The translations under genes and the position numbers were made by a program. The notes below the pieces were generated by a model that saw only the letters and a program-made list of their open reading frames with translations, was not told where the DNA came from and ran no database searches. Positions 34,595 to 43,006 of a stretch of DNA of 64,000 nt are shown piece by piece (positions within the stretch are counted from its first letter, which is position 1; the number at the start of each line of letters is the position of its first letter). The DNA comes from Streptomyces sp. CB01201 (lineage in GTDB: Bacteria > Actinomycetota > Actinomycetes > Streptomycetales > Streptomycetaceae): NCBI RefSeq assembly GCF_002803085.1, contig NZ_NNBJ01000015.1, positions 144,240 through 208,239 of the forward strand, in the 5' to 3' direction.

Positions 34595-37051
34595 ATGAGC
34601 AGCCTCTTTGACGACAGCTTCCTGGCGGACCTCCAGCCCTCAGAGGAGGAGCACCCGCCCCCGCCCGAGGAGTCGCACGCACCCGAAGCGGTGCCGGACG
34701 ACCTGTTCGGCGGCCGGTTCGACGCGCCCGTGGACCGCGACGCCCACTACCGCGGCGGCGCCCCGCGCCCGGTGCTCGACGCGGCCGCCCTCCTGGAGGG
34801 GCTGAACGAACAGCAGCGTGCCGCCGTGGTGCACGCGGGATCGCCGCTGCTCATCGTGGCCGGAGCCGGTTCCGGCAAGACCCGGGTGCTCACGCACCGC
34901 ATCGCCCACCTCCTCGCCACCCGGGGGGTGCACCCCGGCCAGATCCTGGCGATCACCTTCACCAACAAGGCCGCCGGTGAGATGAAGGAGCGCGTCGAGC
35001 AGCTCGTGGGCCCGCGTGCCAACGCGATGTGGGTCATGACCTTCCACAGCGCCTGCGTCCGGATCCTGCGCCGCGAGTCGAAGAAGCTGGGCTTCACCTC
35101 GTCCTTCTCGATCTACGACGCGGCCGACTCCAAGCGCCTGATGGCGCTGGTCTGCCGCGACCTCGATCTGGACCCGAAGAAGTTCCCGCCCAAGTCGTTC
35201 AGCGCCAAGGTGTCCAACCTGAAGAACGAGCTGATCGACGAGGAGACCTTCGCGGGCCAGGCGGTAGACGGTTTCGAGAAGACGCTCGCCCAGGCCTACA
35301 CGATGTACCAGGCGAGGCTGCGCGAGGCCAACGCGCTCGACTTCGACGACATCATCATGACCACGGTCCACCTGCTCCAGGCGTTCCCGGACGTGGCCGA
35401 GCACTACCGGCTGCGCTTCCGGCACGTCCTGGTCGACGAGTACCAGGACACCAACCACGCCCAGTACACGCTGGTGCGGGAGCTGGTGGGCCCCTCCGGC
35501 GAGGCGCAGGCGCCCGCCGAGCTGTGCGTGGTGGGCGACGCCGACCAGTCGATCTACGCCTTCCGCGGCGCGACGATCCGCAACATCCTCCAGTTCGAGG
35601 AGGACTATCCGAACGCCACGACGATCCTCCTGGAGCAGAACTACCGCTCCACCCAGACGATCCTGTCCGCCGCCAATGCGGTGATCGAGCGCAACGAGAG
35701 CCGCCGCCCCAAGAACCTGTGGACGGACGCCGGCCCCGGTGCGCAGATCACCGGCTATGTCGCCGACACCGAGCACGACGAGGCGCAGTTCGTCGCCGAC
35801 GAGATCGACCGGCTCACCGACAAGGCCGAGGCCAAGGCGGGCGATGTCGCGATCTTCTACCGCACCAACGCGCAGTCCCGGGTCTTCGAAGAGATCTTCA
35901 TCCGGGTCGGCCTGCCCTACAAGGTCGTCGGCGGCGTCCGCTTCTACGAGCGCAAGGAGGTCAGGGACGTCCTGGCCTACCTGCGCGTCCTGTCGAACGC
36001 GGAGGACACCGTCCCGCTGCGGCGCATCCTCAACGTTCCCAAGCGCGGCATCGGCGAGCGCGCCGAAGCCATGATCGACGCGCTGTCGTCACGCGAGAGG
36101 ATCACCTTCCCGCAGGCGCTGCGCCGCGTCGACGAGGCGTACGGCATGGCGGCCCGCTCGGCCAACGCGGTCAAGCGCTTCAACGCCCTGATGGAGGAGC
36201 TCCGCACGATCGTGGACTCGGGCGCCGGCCCCGCGGTCGTCCTCGAAGCCGTCCTCGAACGCACCGGATATCTGGCCGAGTTGCAGGCGTCCACCGACCC
36301 ACAGGACGAGACCCGCATCGAGAACCTCCAGGAACTGGCCGCCGTGGCCCTGGAGTTCGAGCAGGAGCGCAGCGAGGAGGAGGGCACGGGAACGCTCGCG
36401 GAGTTCCTGGAGAAGGTCGCCCTGGTGGCCGACTCCGACCAGATCCCCGACGAGGACCAGGACGGCTCGGGGGTCATCACCCTGATGACGCTCCACACCG
36501 CCAAGGGCCTGGAGTTCCCGGTCGTGTTCCTCACCGGCATGGAGGACGGCGTCTTCCCGCACATGCGGGCGCTCGGCCAGGTCAAGGAGCTGGAGGAGGA
36601 GCGCCGTCTCGCCTACGTCGGCATCACGCGCGCCCGCGAGCGGCTGTATCTGACGCGCTCCTCGATGCGCAGCGCCTGGGGCCAGCCCTCGTACAACCCG
36701 GCCTCGCGCTTCCTGGAGGAGATCCCGGTCCAACACCTGGAGTGGAAGCGGACGGGCCCGATGGCCGCCCCGGCCGGTCCCATGTCCAGCAAGTCGCTCG
36801 GCGGCGGGATCGGCAGCTCGCTGTCCTCCTCGCGCGCCAAGTCGGGCCCCTCGGGCTTCGCGACCCGGCGCGGCAACGACAAGCCGGTCATCGCGCTGTC
36901 GGTCGGCGACCGGGTCACCCACGACCAGTTCGGCCTGGGCACCGTGATGTCGGTGACCGGCTCGGGGTCGGACGCCCAGGCCACGATCGACTTCGGCGAC
37001 GAACGCCCGAAGAAGCTGCTGCTGCGGTACGCGCCGGTCGAGAAGCTGTAG
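34595..37051 (+). CDS. pcrA: ATP-dependent DNA helicase PcrA/UvrD
   Basis: SF1A 3'-5' helicase for nucleotide-excision repair, replication restart and removal of transcription blocks. The 818-aa protein has about 60 acidic and Pro-rich leader residues. The Q motif LNEQQRAAVVH and Walker A GAGSGKT at residues 90-96 follow, then TFTNKAAGEMKERV, DEYQDT, GDADQSIYAFRGA, QNYRST and VTLMTLHTAKGLEFPVVF-type motifs. The C-terminal extension ends in a Tudor-like RNA polymerase-binding domain (FGLGTVMSVTG, KKLLLRYAPVEKL). ATG with GGGAG upstream and a TAGACT -10 at 34580-34585. Confidence 0.95.
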   Translation: MSSLFDDSFLADLQPSEEEHPPPPEESHAPEAVPDDLFGGRFDAPVDRDAHYRGGAPRPVLDAAALLEGLNEQQRAAVVHAGSPLLIVAGAGSGKTRVLTHRIAHLLATRGVHPGQILAITFTNKAAGEMKERVEQLVGPRANAMWVMTFHSACVRILRRESKKLGFTSSFSIYDAADSKRLMALVCRDLDLDPKKFPPKSFSAKVSNLKNELIDEETFAGQAVDGFEKTLAQAYTMYQARLREANALDFDDIIMTTVHLLQAFPDVAEHYRLRFRHVLVDEYQDTNHAQYTLVRELVGPSGEAQAPAELCVVGDADQSIYAFRGATIRNILQFEEDYPNATTILLEQNYRSTQTILSAANAVIERNESRRPKNLWTDAGPGAQITGYVADTEHDEAQFVADEIDRLTDKAEAKAGDVAIFYRTNAQSRVFEEIFIRVGLPYKVVGGVRFYERKEVRDVLAYLRVLSNAEDTVPLRRILNVPKRGIGERAEAMIDALSSRERITFPQALRRVDEAYGMAARSANAVKRFNALMEELRTIVDSGAGPAVVLEAVLERTGYLAELQASTDPQDETRIENLQELAAVALEFEQERSEEEGTGTLAEFLEKVALVADSDQIPDEDQDGSGVITLMTLHTAKGLEFPVVFLTGMEDGVFPHMRALGQVKELEEERRLAYVGITRARERLYLTRSSMRSAWGQPSYNPASRFLEEIPVQHLEWKRTGPMAAPAGPMSSKSLGGGIGSSLSSSRAKSGPSGFATRRGNDKPVIALSVGDRVTHDQFGLGTVMSVTGSGSDAQATIDFGDERPKKLLLRYAPVEKL

Positions 37052-37056
37052 CCGGC

Positions 37057-37070
37057 GGCCCCTCGGGGCC
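37057..37070. terminator. short hairpin between pcrA and the M23 gene
   Basis: GGCCCC-TC-GGGGCC between two convergent genes only 25 bp apart; a compact candidate bidirectional terminator. Confidence 0.45.
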
Positions 37071-37076
37071 TTCGGG

Positions 37077-38705
37077 TCAGGTCGGGTCCAGGCCGTGGCT
37101 GCGCAGCCACGGCAGGGGGTCTATCGACGATCCGCCGTGCGGCCGTACCTCGAAGTGGAGGTGCGGCCCGGTGGAGTTGCCCGAGTTCCCCGAGTAGGCG
37201 ATGACCTCGCCCGCCTTCACCGGACCCGAGCGGAACTTGGTGCTGGACAGATGGCAGTACCAGGTCTCGGTGCCGTCGGCGCCGGTCACTATGGCCATGT
37301 TGCCGTAGGCGCTGTTCCACTGCGTGCGGATCGTGCCGTCGATCGCGGACATCACGGGGGTGCCGTACGAGACCGGGAAGTCGATGCCGGTGTGCACCGA
37401 CATCCAGTTGACGCCGGCCTGCCCGTAGTACGCGCTCAGCCCCTTCTGCGTCACCGGCAGGACGAACTTGGGGCGCGCGGCCTCCTTCGCGGCGGCCGCG
37501 TCCTCCTTCTTCTTCTTCTCCGCGTCCTGGCGGGCCTTGAGGTCGATACGTTCCTGCGTCCGGCTCGCCCGGTCCGCGAAGCTGTTGGCGTCCGCGCTGA
37601 GATTGGCGAGCTGGGTGTCCAGCTTGGTGTTGGCGGCGACCGGCTTGACCGAGGCCGGATCGGACGCGGCGGCCACCGTGCCACCCTCGTCCTTGCTTCC
37701 GCTCATCCCACCGACGGAGGCGACCGCGACACCCGCGACGCCCATCACGCATACGGACGGCACCGCGACGGTCAGCAGCGCCGAACGCTTGGCGGGCGTA
37801 CGCCGCCGACGGCTCGCCGCGCGCCGCGCCTCGGCCCGCGAGGCGGCCACCGCCGCGCCGGGCAGGTCGCCGGGGCTGTCGTCCGGGCCGGGCTCGGACT
37901 CGGCCGTGACCTCGACGGTCCCGATGAGCTCCACCGGCTCCACCAGCTCCACCTGAGGGAACTCGGCCGTCTGGTGCGGGAGTTGAGGCTCGGGCGCGCT
38001 CTCGGGCCGAAGCCCGGTCTGTCCGGTCGGCTGGGCCTGTGCGGCCTGCTGGGCCTGCGGGAAGGCGGCGGTCTGGTCGGCCGTCGTCGCGTTCCACGCG
38101 GTCGCGTCGTAGGTGCCGGTCTCGGTGTGGGTGCCGGGCACGGCCCACTGCCCCGTGGTGTCGTACGCGGAGGCGAACGCGGAGTTGTCGTACTGACCCG
38201 TGCCCTGGGCCTGGTTCCACGCGGTGGCGTCCCACTGGCCCGTCGTGTCGAAGGTGCCCGTGTCGAAGGCGTTGGTGCCCGGGGTGCTGGGCATCGTGAA
38301 GCCGGTGGTGGGGAAGGCGCCGGTGTCAGCGGGGTGCGGGGCGAAGCCCTGGCCGGCGAACGTGCCGGTCTCGAACTGGCCCGTGGCGAAAGCGCCGGTC
38401 TGGAAGGCGCTGCTGTCGAAGCCGCCGGTCGCGCTGTCCCGTCCGTACGCCGGCGCCTGGGCCGGAACCGTCCACTGGCCGGTGGCGTCGTACGGGGAGG
38501 CGAAGGCGCCGGTGTCGAACTGGCCGGTGTGGCCTGGCTGCTGGGCGTTCCGGTCGGCGTAACCGTCGTGCATCGCGCCGAAGAGCGGATCGACGGCGAA
38601 GCTTCCGGTGTGCTGCGGCTGGGGGGCGTTGCCGTCATGGCCACTGCTGCCGTTGAGGTAACCGTCGTGTCCGACGTACCCGGCGTGGGCGTGCTGGTCA
38701 GTCAC
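37077..38705 (-). CDS. M23 (LytM) peptidoglycan endopeptidase with repetitive N-terminus
   Basis: 542-aa membrane-anchored protein. Residues 1-240 are a low-complexity region built from many T-G-x-F/W steps (FDTGAF, FATGQF, YDATGQW). An acidic segment follows, then one membrane helix (about 307-329), a Lys/Ala/Glu coiled coil and the M23 domain (about 415-542). Metal ligands are His438 and Asp442 in HTGIDFP, and His515/His517 in HLHFEV, so it should be active. The repeats lie on the cytoplasmic side of the single helix. The GTG start has GAGAGAAG upstream and a good promoter at 38786-38815. Confidence 0.88.
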   Translation of the reverse strand: MTDQHAHAGYVGHDGYLNGSSGHDGNAPQPQHTGSFAVDPLFGAMHDGYADRNAQQPGHTGQFDTGAFASPYDATGQWTVPAQAPAYGRDSATGGFDSSAFQTGAFATGQFETGTFAGQGFAPHPADTGAFPTTGFTMPSTPGTNAFDTGTFDTTGQWDATAWNQAQGTGQYDNSAFASAYDTTGQWAVPGTHTETGTYDATAWNATTADQTAAFPQAQQAAQAQPTGQTGLRPESAPEPQLPHQTAEFPQVELVEPVELIGTVEVTAESEPGPDDSPGDLPGAAVAASRAEARRAASRRRRTPAKRSALLTVAVPSVCVMGVAGVAVASVGGMSGSKDEGGTVAAASDPASVKPVAANTKLDTQLANLSADANSFADRASRTQERIDLKARQDAEKKKKEDAAAAKEAARPKFVLPVTQKGLSAYYGQAGVNWMSVHTGIDFPVSYGTPVMSAIDGTIRTQWNSAYGNMAIVTGADGTETWYCHLSSTKFRSGPVKAGEVIAYSGNSGNSTGPHLHFEVRPHGGSSIDPLPWLRSHGLDPT

Positions 38706-38785
38706 CAACTTCTCTCTCGCCTCGGCAACAGATCCTGCGGGCCGGGGTCCGAAAGGGCGGGGATCCCGGGGACGGCAGTGGCGTG

Positions 38786-38815
38786 ACTGTACCCGGCGGT
38801 ATGCGACAGCGACAA
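38786..38815 (-). promoter_or_regulatory. promoter of the M23 peptidase gene
   Basis: On the minus strand: TTGTCG (38815-38810), 18-nt spacer, TACAGT (38791-38786). Fits the HrdB consensus. The predicted leader is about 75 nt. Confidence 0.65.
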
Positions 38816-39081
38816 TCTTCCGCGGGCTCCGTTGTCCCGGGAAACGGGCAATCAGTCGCGTTTCGGCGGGCTGTGTGCAGAGCCTTGGCCCTGTGTTCGG
38901 GATTCGTTCGACGAATACGGGGAAGCCCCGGGGGCGAAATCGGGCCAGGGGATGGGGGGTTCGCCGCACGGGCCCGGCCGGGCCCGGCCGCCACGCGGTC
39001 CCGGTGCGGTCGAGGTGCGGGAGATGTGTGGATGGCGGGCGGGTTCTCTGTCCGGCGTGCCGCGGGGCGCGTGGCCTTCGC

Positions 39082-39906
39082 TCAGGCCACCGAGAACGCG
39101 TCCTGGTCGGCGGTCTCCGCGTCCGCCGAGGTCAGCGCCTGACGCACTCCGGCGGCGACGGCCGGGTGCACCGGCATGGCCAGATGTCCGATTCCCGTCA
39201 CCCGGACGTTCTGGGCGAGCAGGTCCGGGTGCTCCACGCGGGCCGTCTCGACGGGGATCATCAGCGTGTCGAGATCGCTCCAGAAACTCACGAACCGGGT
39301 GCGGATGCCGGGCGCGGGCCGACGCAGCTCCTCGACGAGGGCGGAGCCGGGGCACATCTGCCGCAGGATCGGGTGGGCGTGGGCGAGTTGAGCCGTACGC
39401 GTCCCGGAATGCGGGGTGCCGAGCGTGACGAGCGTACGGACCCGGCGGTCGCCGCCCTGTCGCTGCACGTAGTAGCGGGCTATCAGACCGCCCAGGCTGT
39501 GCCCGACGATGTCCACCTCGGCATGGCCGGTGCGGGCGCAGATGTCCTCGACATGGCGGCCGAGCAGCTCGGCGGCGACCTTGATGTCGACGGTCAGCGG
39601 CGAGTAGTTGAGGGACTCGACATGCCGCCAGCCGTGCCGGGCCAGCGAACGGCGCAGCAGGACGAAGACGGAACGGTTGTCGATGAAGCCGTGCAGCAGG
39701 ACCACGGGTGGGTGCGAGCGGCCGGCGGTGGGCAGCTGCGGCGCGGTGGTGGCGTCGATCGCGGGGTGCTGTTCGGCGGTGAGGCCCGAGGGGTAGAGCA
39801 GCAGGTGCCCGGCCAGCACCGCGAGGTCGAGGGCGGTGGCCCGGATCAGGGCCGCCGAGAGCCATGCCCGGCGCAGACACGACGGCAGAAGCGATAAGAG
39901 CTGCAC
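39082..39906 (-). CDS. lipase/esterase with a TTA codon
   Basis: 274-aa alpha/beta-hydrolase of the lipase class 2 / triacylglycerol lipase type. An N-terminal hydrophobic segment (about 20-40) could be a signal or anchor. Then come the oxyanion block VVLLHGFIDNRSVF, nucleophile Ser137 in VGHSLGG, LVTLGTPHSGT and a C-terminal His in VTGIGHLAMPVHP. The GTG at 39906 has GGGAGG 8 nt upstream; an in-frame ATG at 39963 is possible but has a weak site. Codon 4 is TTA (39897-39895), so translation should depend on the bldA tRNA and be limited to late growth. Confidence 0.86.
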   Translation of the reverse strand: MQLLSLLPSCLRRAWLSAALIRATALDLAVLAGHLLLYPSGLTAEQHPAIDATTAPQLPTAGRSHPPVVLLHGFIDNRSVFVLLRRSLARHGWRHVESLNYSPLTVDIKVAAELLGRHVEDICARTGHAEVDIVGHSLGGLIARYYVQRQGGDRRVRTLVTLGTPHSGTRTAQLAHAHPILRQMCPGSALVEELRRPAPGIRTRFVSFWSDLDTLMIPVETARVEHPDLLAQNVRVTGIGHLAMPVHPAVAAGVRQALTSADAETADQDAFSVA

Positions 39907-40001
39907 GGCGGCGACCTCCCGAATGGCACACGGAAGGCCGCTCCGTCCCCCGTATGCCCTCATGGGGATCCGCCGGTGAGGGTTCCGCCCGGCCGGCCCG
40001 A

Positions 40002-40018
40002 AAAAAGAGGGCCGGACC
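40002..40018. terminator. A-rich loop hairpin upstream of the lipase
   Basis: About 39993-40015: CCGGCCC / GGGCCGG with a loop holding six A residues. It lies next to a stronger hairpin at 40017-40047 between the divergent lipase and icmB genes. Confidence 0.35.
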
Positions 40019-40047
40019 ACCGTGCTGCGCGGCTGGCAGCACGGTGG
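40017..40047. terminator. 12-bp perfect hairpin between lipase and icmB
   Basis: CCACCGTGCTGC / GCAGCACGGTGG with a 7-nt loop. On the minus strand it precedes a T6 tract. It stands upstream of both genes, so it may shield them from antisense reading or attenuate the lipase transcript. Confidence 0.55.
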
Positions 40048-40147
40048 TGCGGCGCCTTCGTAGCGGCTCCCCTTGCGACCGTGCCCACACGGTGGCGAGG
40101 GCCCTCCGGCCGGGGCAGGGGGGCCGACTGATGCGGGTACGGTGCAA

Positions 40148-40230
40148 AACGAACGTGTCCCACGTGTGATTTCCCCCTCCCTCTCCACCGTGAAACGGCG
40201 GGTTGCGGGATGCTGTCGATAACGTTCGTT
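40148..40230. repeat. 9-bp inverted repeat upstream of icmB
   Basis: AACGAACGT at 40148-40156 and its exact complement ACGTTCGTT at 40222-40230, 65 bp apart. Possible paired operator half-sites; could be chance. Confidence 0.3.
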
Positions 40231-40284
40231 CACTTCCCCGGCTCTTTGGCGCGGGGTGCGCAGGTGGGACATGTGGAGGCAGTG

Positions 40285-40698
40285 ATGGGTGTAACTGGTC
40301 CGATCCGCGTGGTGGTGGCCAAGCCGGGGCTCGACGGTCACGATCGCGGGGCCAAGGTCATCGCGCGGGCGCTGCGTGACGCCGGCATGGAGGTCATCTA
40401 CACCGGGCTGCACCAGACGCCCGAGCAGATCGTCGACACCGCGATCCAGGAGGACGCCGATGCGATCGGGCTCTCCATCCTGTCCGGGGCGCACAACACC
40501 TTGTTCGCGAAGGTGCTGGAGCTCCTGAAGGAGCGGGATGCGGAGGACATCAAGGTGTTTGGTGGGGGCATCATTCCGGAGGCGGACATTCCGCCGCTGA
40601 AGCAGCTCGGGGTTGCGGAGATCTTCACTCCCGGGGCGACGACGGCGTCCATTGTGACCTGGGTCAATGCGAATGTGCGGCAGCCGGCGGGGGCGTAG
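40285..40698 (+). CDS. icmB: isobutyryl-CoA mutase small subunit (B12-binding)
   Basis: 137-aa stand-alone cobalamin-binding domain. The base-off signature DxHxxG is LDGHDRG with the cobalt ligand His19. The SxL and GGG motifs are LSILSGAHNTLF and FGGGIIPEADI. It pairs with an IcmA large subunit (not in this window) to interconvert isobutyryl- and n-butyryl-CoA, linking valine breakdown to fatty-acid and polyketide precursors. The size and full-length match to the methylmalonyl-CoA mutase C-domain support this; service to another mutase is possible. ATG with GGAGG 5 nt upstream. Confidence 0.88.
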   Translation: MGVTGPIRVVVAKPGLDGHDRGAKVIARALRDAGMEVIYTGLHQTPEQIVDTAIQEDADAIGLSILSGAHNTLFAKVLELLKERDAEDIKVFGGGIIPEADIPPLKQLGVAEIFTPGATTASIVTWVNANVRQPAGA

Positions 40699-40761
40699 GT
40701 TCTTTGGGGGGCGGTTTGCCCACCCTCCCGCCCGTTGCCCGGGGTTGGTTGGTTCCGGTTT

Positions 40762-40832
40762 CCCCTGGGGCTCCGCCCCAGACCCCGTTCGCGCCTTAAG
40801 GGCGCTCGTCCTCAAACGCCGGACGGGCTGAG
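40762..40832. repeat. dispersed Streptomyces intergenic repeat (GC stem-loops)
   Basis: Contains the stem-loop CTGGGGCTCCGCCCCAG, the palindrome GCGCCTTAAGGGCGC and CAAACGCCGGACGGGCTGA. This series is familiar from many intergenic regions in Streptomyces genomes. It probably acts in transcript ends. Confidence 0.6.
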
Positions 40833-40870
40833 GATGGCTGCGCTGGCCCGTACCGAGGCATTCGGGGCCA

Positions 40871-41125
40871 CCTACAGGGGCGCGGGGCTGTGACATGTGC
40901 GCGGCTTCGCCGCGGTGGGCGCGACTGGGGAGATGCCGGGCCGCCTACAGGGGCGCGGGGCTGTGACATGTGCGCGGCTCCGCCGCGGTGGGCGCGACCG
41001 GGGAGGCGCCGGGTCGCTTACAGGGGCGCGGGGAACTGCGCGAACGGCCACGCACGGCCCACAGCCGAAAGCAGGGCCAGGGGGCGCGGGGAACTGCGCG
41101 GCCAGCTACGCACGGGCTGCGGACG
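40871..41125. repeat. 73-bp tandem repeat plus related partial units
   Basis: Two full 73-bp copies start at 40871 and 40944, each opening CCTACAGGGGCGCGGGG. A third start at 41017 and a fourth at about 41078 diverge into GGGGAACTGCGCG, another common Streptomyces intergenic motif. The open frames across it are by-products of its composition. Confidence 0.7.
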
Positions 41126-41199
41126 GGATGGGCCCGAGGGGGAGCCCCGCGCTCGGCGGCTGGGTGGGCCCGGGCTTCGGGGCGCGGAGGGGGTCCCCG

Positions 41200-42828
41200 T
41201 TAAGGGGACAGTTCCGCTCGCAGCGTGGCTCTCAGGCGCAGCGTGGCGACGAGGCGCTGGAAGGCCTCGGCCCAGTAACCCCCCGCCCCCGGCGACGCCC
41301 CCTCCCGCTCCGGCGGCGTAGCCGTCAGCGCCTCCAGGCGGGGCGACTCCGCAGGGTCGAGGCAGCGCTCGGCCAGGCCCATCACCCCGCTGAAGCTCCA
41401 GGGGTAGCTTCCCGCGTCCCGCGCGATCTCCAGCGCGTCCACGACCGCCCGCCCCAGCGCCCCCGCCCACGGCACCACACACACGCCGAGCAGTTGGAAC
41501 GCCTCCGACAAGCCGTGCGCGGATATGAACCGAGCCACCCAGTCCGCCCGTTCGGGCTCCGCGAGGATGGACAGGAGCTTGGCCCGCTCGGCCAGCGACG
41601 CCGTCCCCGCGCCCTCGCCCGGCGGCGCGGACGGCGCGCCGAGCAGAGCCCGCGCCCACTCCGCGTCCCGCTGTCGCACGGCCGCCCGGCACCACGCCGC
41701 GTGCAGCTCGTCGCCCCAGTCGTCGGCTACGGGCAGCGCCACGAGTTCGGAGACCGGACGCCCGCCGAGCCGCCGCGGCCACGTGGCGAGCGGCGTCGCC
41801 TCGACCAACTGGCCGAGCCACCAGGACCGTTCACCCCGCCCGGCCGGAGGGCGCGGCGCGACCCCGTCCCGCTGCATCGCCGCATCGCACTCGTGCGGCG
41901 CCTCCACCGAGATCGTCGCCACCTCGCCGGTACGGTCCAGGGACACGCAGGACGCCGCACGCTCGGCCATCCGCCCCGCGAGCGCCGAACCGGGCAACGC
42001 GGAGAGCAGCTCCGCCGCGGTCGCCCGCACATTGCGGCTGCGGTCGGCGAGCGCCTGTTCCAGGAACGGTTCGTCCGCGGCCGAGAGCCGGTCGCGCAGC
42101 GAGTCCAGGAACATCAGCCGGTCCTCGGCCCGTTCGGTCGACCAGGTCGTGGCGAGCAGCGCCCGCCCCGCCTGCGCGTCGTACGCCCGCACCGCTTCGA
42201 GCAGGGCCACCCGCTCGGCGAACAGGCCCTCTTCCCAAAGGAGTTGGACGGCAGGGGTGTCCCCGGGCTCCGGCAGTACCGACCCGCCCGACGCCCCGCG
42301 CTGGGCGAAGCGCCACTCCGGGTTGAGCCGGGCCAGCCACAGTCCCCGCGGGCCCGCGAAGGCCAGCGCCTGGGGTCGCAGATCCGTGCGGGCCCGGGCC
42401 GCGTCGAGCAGGGTGGGCAGCAGCTCGGCCGGTGCGCGCAGACCGCGCTCATTGGCCAGGGCCAGCCATTGGGGAAGCAGTTCTCCCAGGTCGGGCGCGC
42501 TCCCGCGCCGGCCCCCGGCATGCGCGGGCGCCGAACGGTCGGCGAGGAGCAACGCCAAGCGCCGCCGCGCCGCTTCGGGCAGCGCGGGCCGGTCGTCCGG
42601 CGGGGCGTCCGGTGGGCGCACCCCCGCAGCCGCCGGAACGAGCCCCGCCCTGCGCCGCAGGGTCTGCGCGGCGGCGGCATCGAGCAGCTCCCCGGGCCCC
42701 CCGGCCCCCGGCCGCCGATCGGTACCGAGCAGCGCAGTGGTCACCAACTCCTCCCAGGCCCCGGCCTCAACCCCGGGCCCCGCGCCGCCCGTCTCCACGC
42801 TGGTTGCCCCCCTAGTCGTGCTGGTCAT
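41200..42828 (-). CDS. DUF5691-family protein
   Basis: 542-aa cytoplasmic protein of unknown function. It begins with a helical segment containing EELVTTALLGTDRR, typical of DUF5691. The rest is helical repeat-like and Ala/Leu/Arg-rich. One block, FLEQALADRSRNVRATAAEL, reads like a HEAT repeat. Found with SWIM-finger, MoxR ATPase, DUF5682 and VWA proteins. ATG at 42828 with GGAGGGGG 5-6 nt upstream. It lies 178 bp behind the SWIM gene, same strand, so probably one operon. Confidence 0.78.
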   Translation of the reverse strand: MTSTTRGATSVETGGAGPGVEAGAWEELVTTALLGTDRRPGAGGPGELLDAAAAQTLRRRAGLVPAAAGVRPPDAPPDDRPALPEAARRRLALLLADRSAPAHAGGRRGSAPDLGELLPQWLALANERGLRAPAELLPTLLDAARARTDLRPQALAFAGPRGLWLARLNPEWRFAQRGASGGSVLPEPGDTPAVQLLWEEGLFAERVALLEAVRAYDAQAGRALLATTWSTERAEDRLMFLDSLRDRLSAADEPFLEQALADRSRNVRATAAELLSALPGSALAGRMAERAASCVSLDRTGEVATISVEAPHECDAAMQRDGVAPRPPAGRGERSWWLGQLVEATPLATWPRRLGGRPVSELVALPVADDWGDELHAAWCRAAVRQRDAEWARALLGAPSAPPGEGAGTASLAERAKLLSILAEPERADWVARFISAHGLSEAFQLLGVCVVPWAGALGRAVVDALEIARDAGSYPWSFSGVMGLAERCLDPAESPRLEALTATPPEREGASPGAGGYWAEAFQRLVATLRLRATLRAELSP

Positions 42829-43006
42829 CGAACCCCCTCCGTACCGCTGATGTCCTGGTCCGCCCCCTGTACGGCACCCGTTCGCACCGCCGGCCCGGTC
42901 CTCACCCGTCCCCGCGCGGGCCCCACCCGCACCGCCACCGCCACCGTCCCCACCCGGGCCATCCCGCACCCACCCGTTCCGTATCGGCTCGTCGCCCGCA
43001 GTCCGC

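Noticed and set aside
34371..34600. c-di-AMP riboswitch upstream of the NlpC/P60 genes
   Set aside because: Leader after the TAGCGT box is only about 55 nt for gene 2, and I cannot find the conserved riboswitch core in either leader.
40048..40284. Cobalamin riboswitch before icmB
   Set aside because: No B12-box sequence visible in the 235 bp upstream.
40871..41125. 73-bp direct repeats considered as attachment sites or CRISPR
   Set aside because: No integrase, no spacers, and the motifs are common Streptomyces intergenic repeats.
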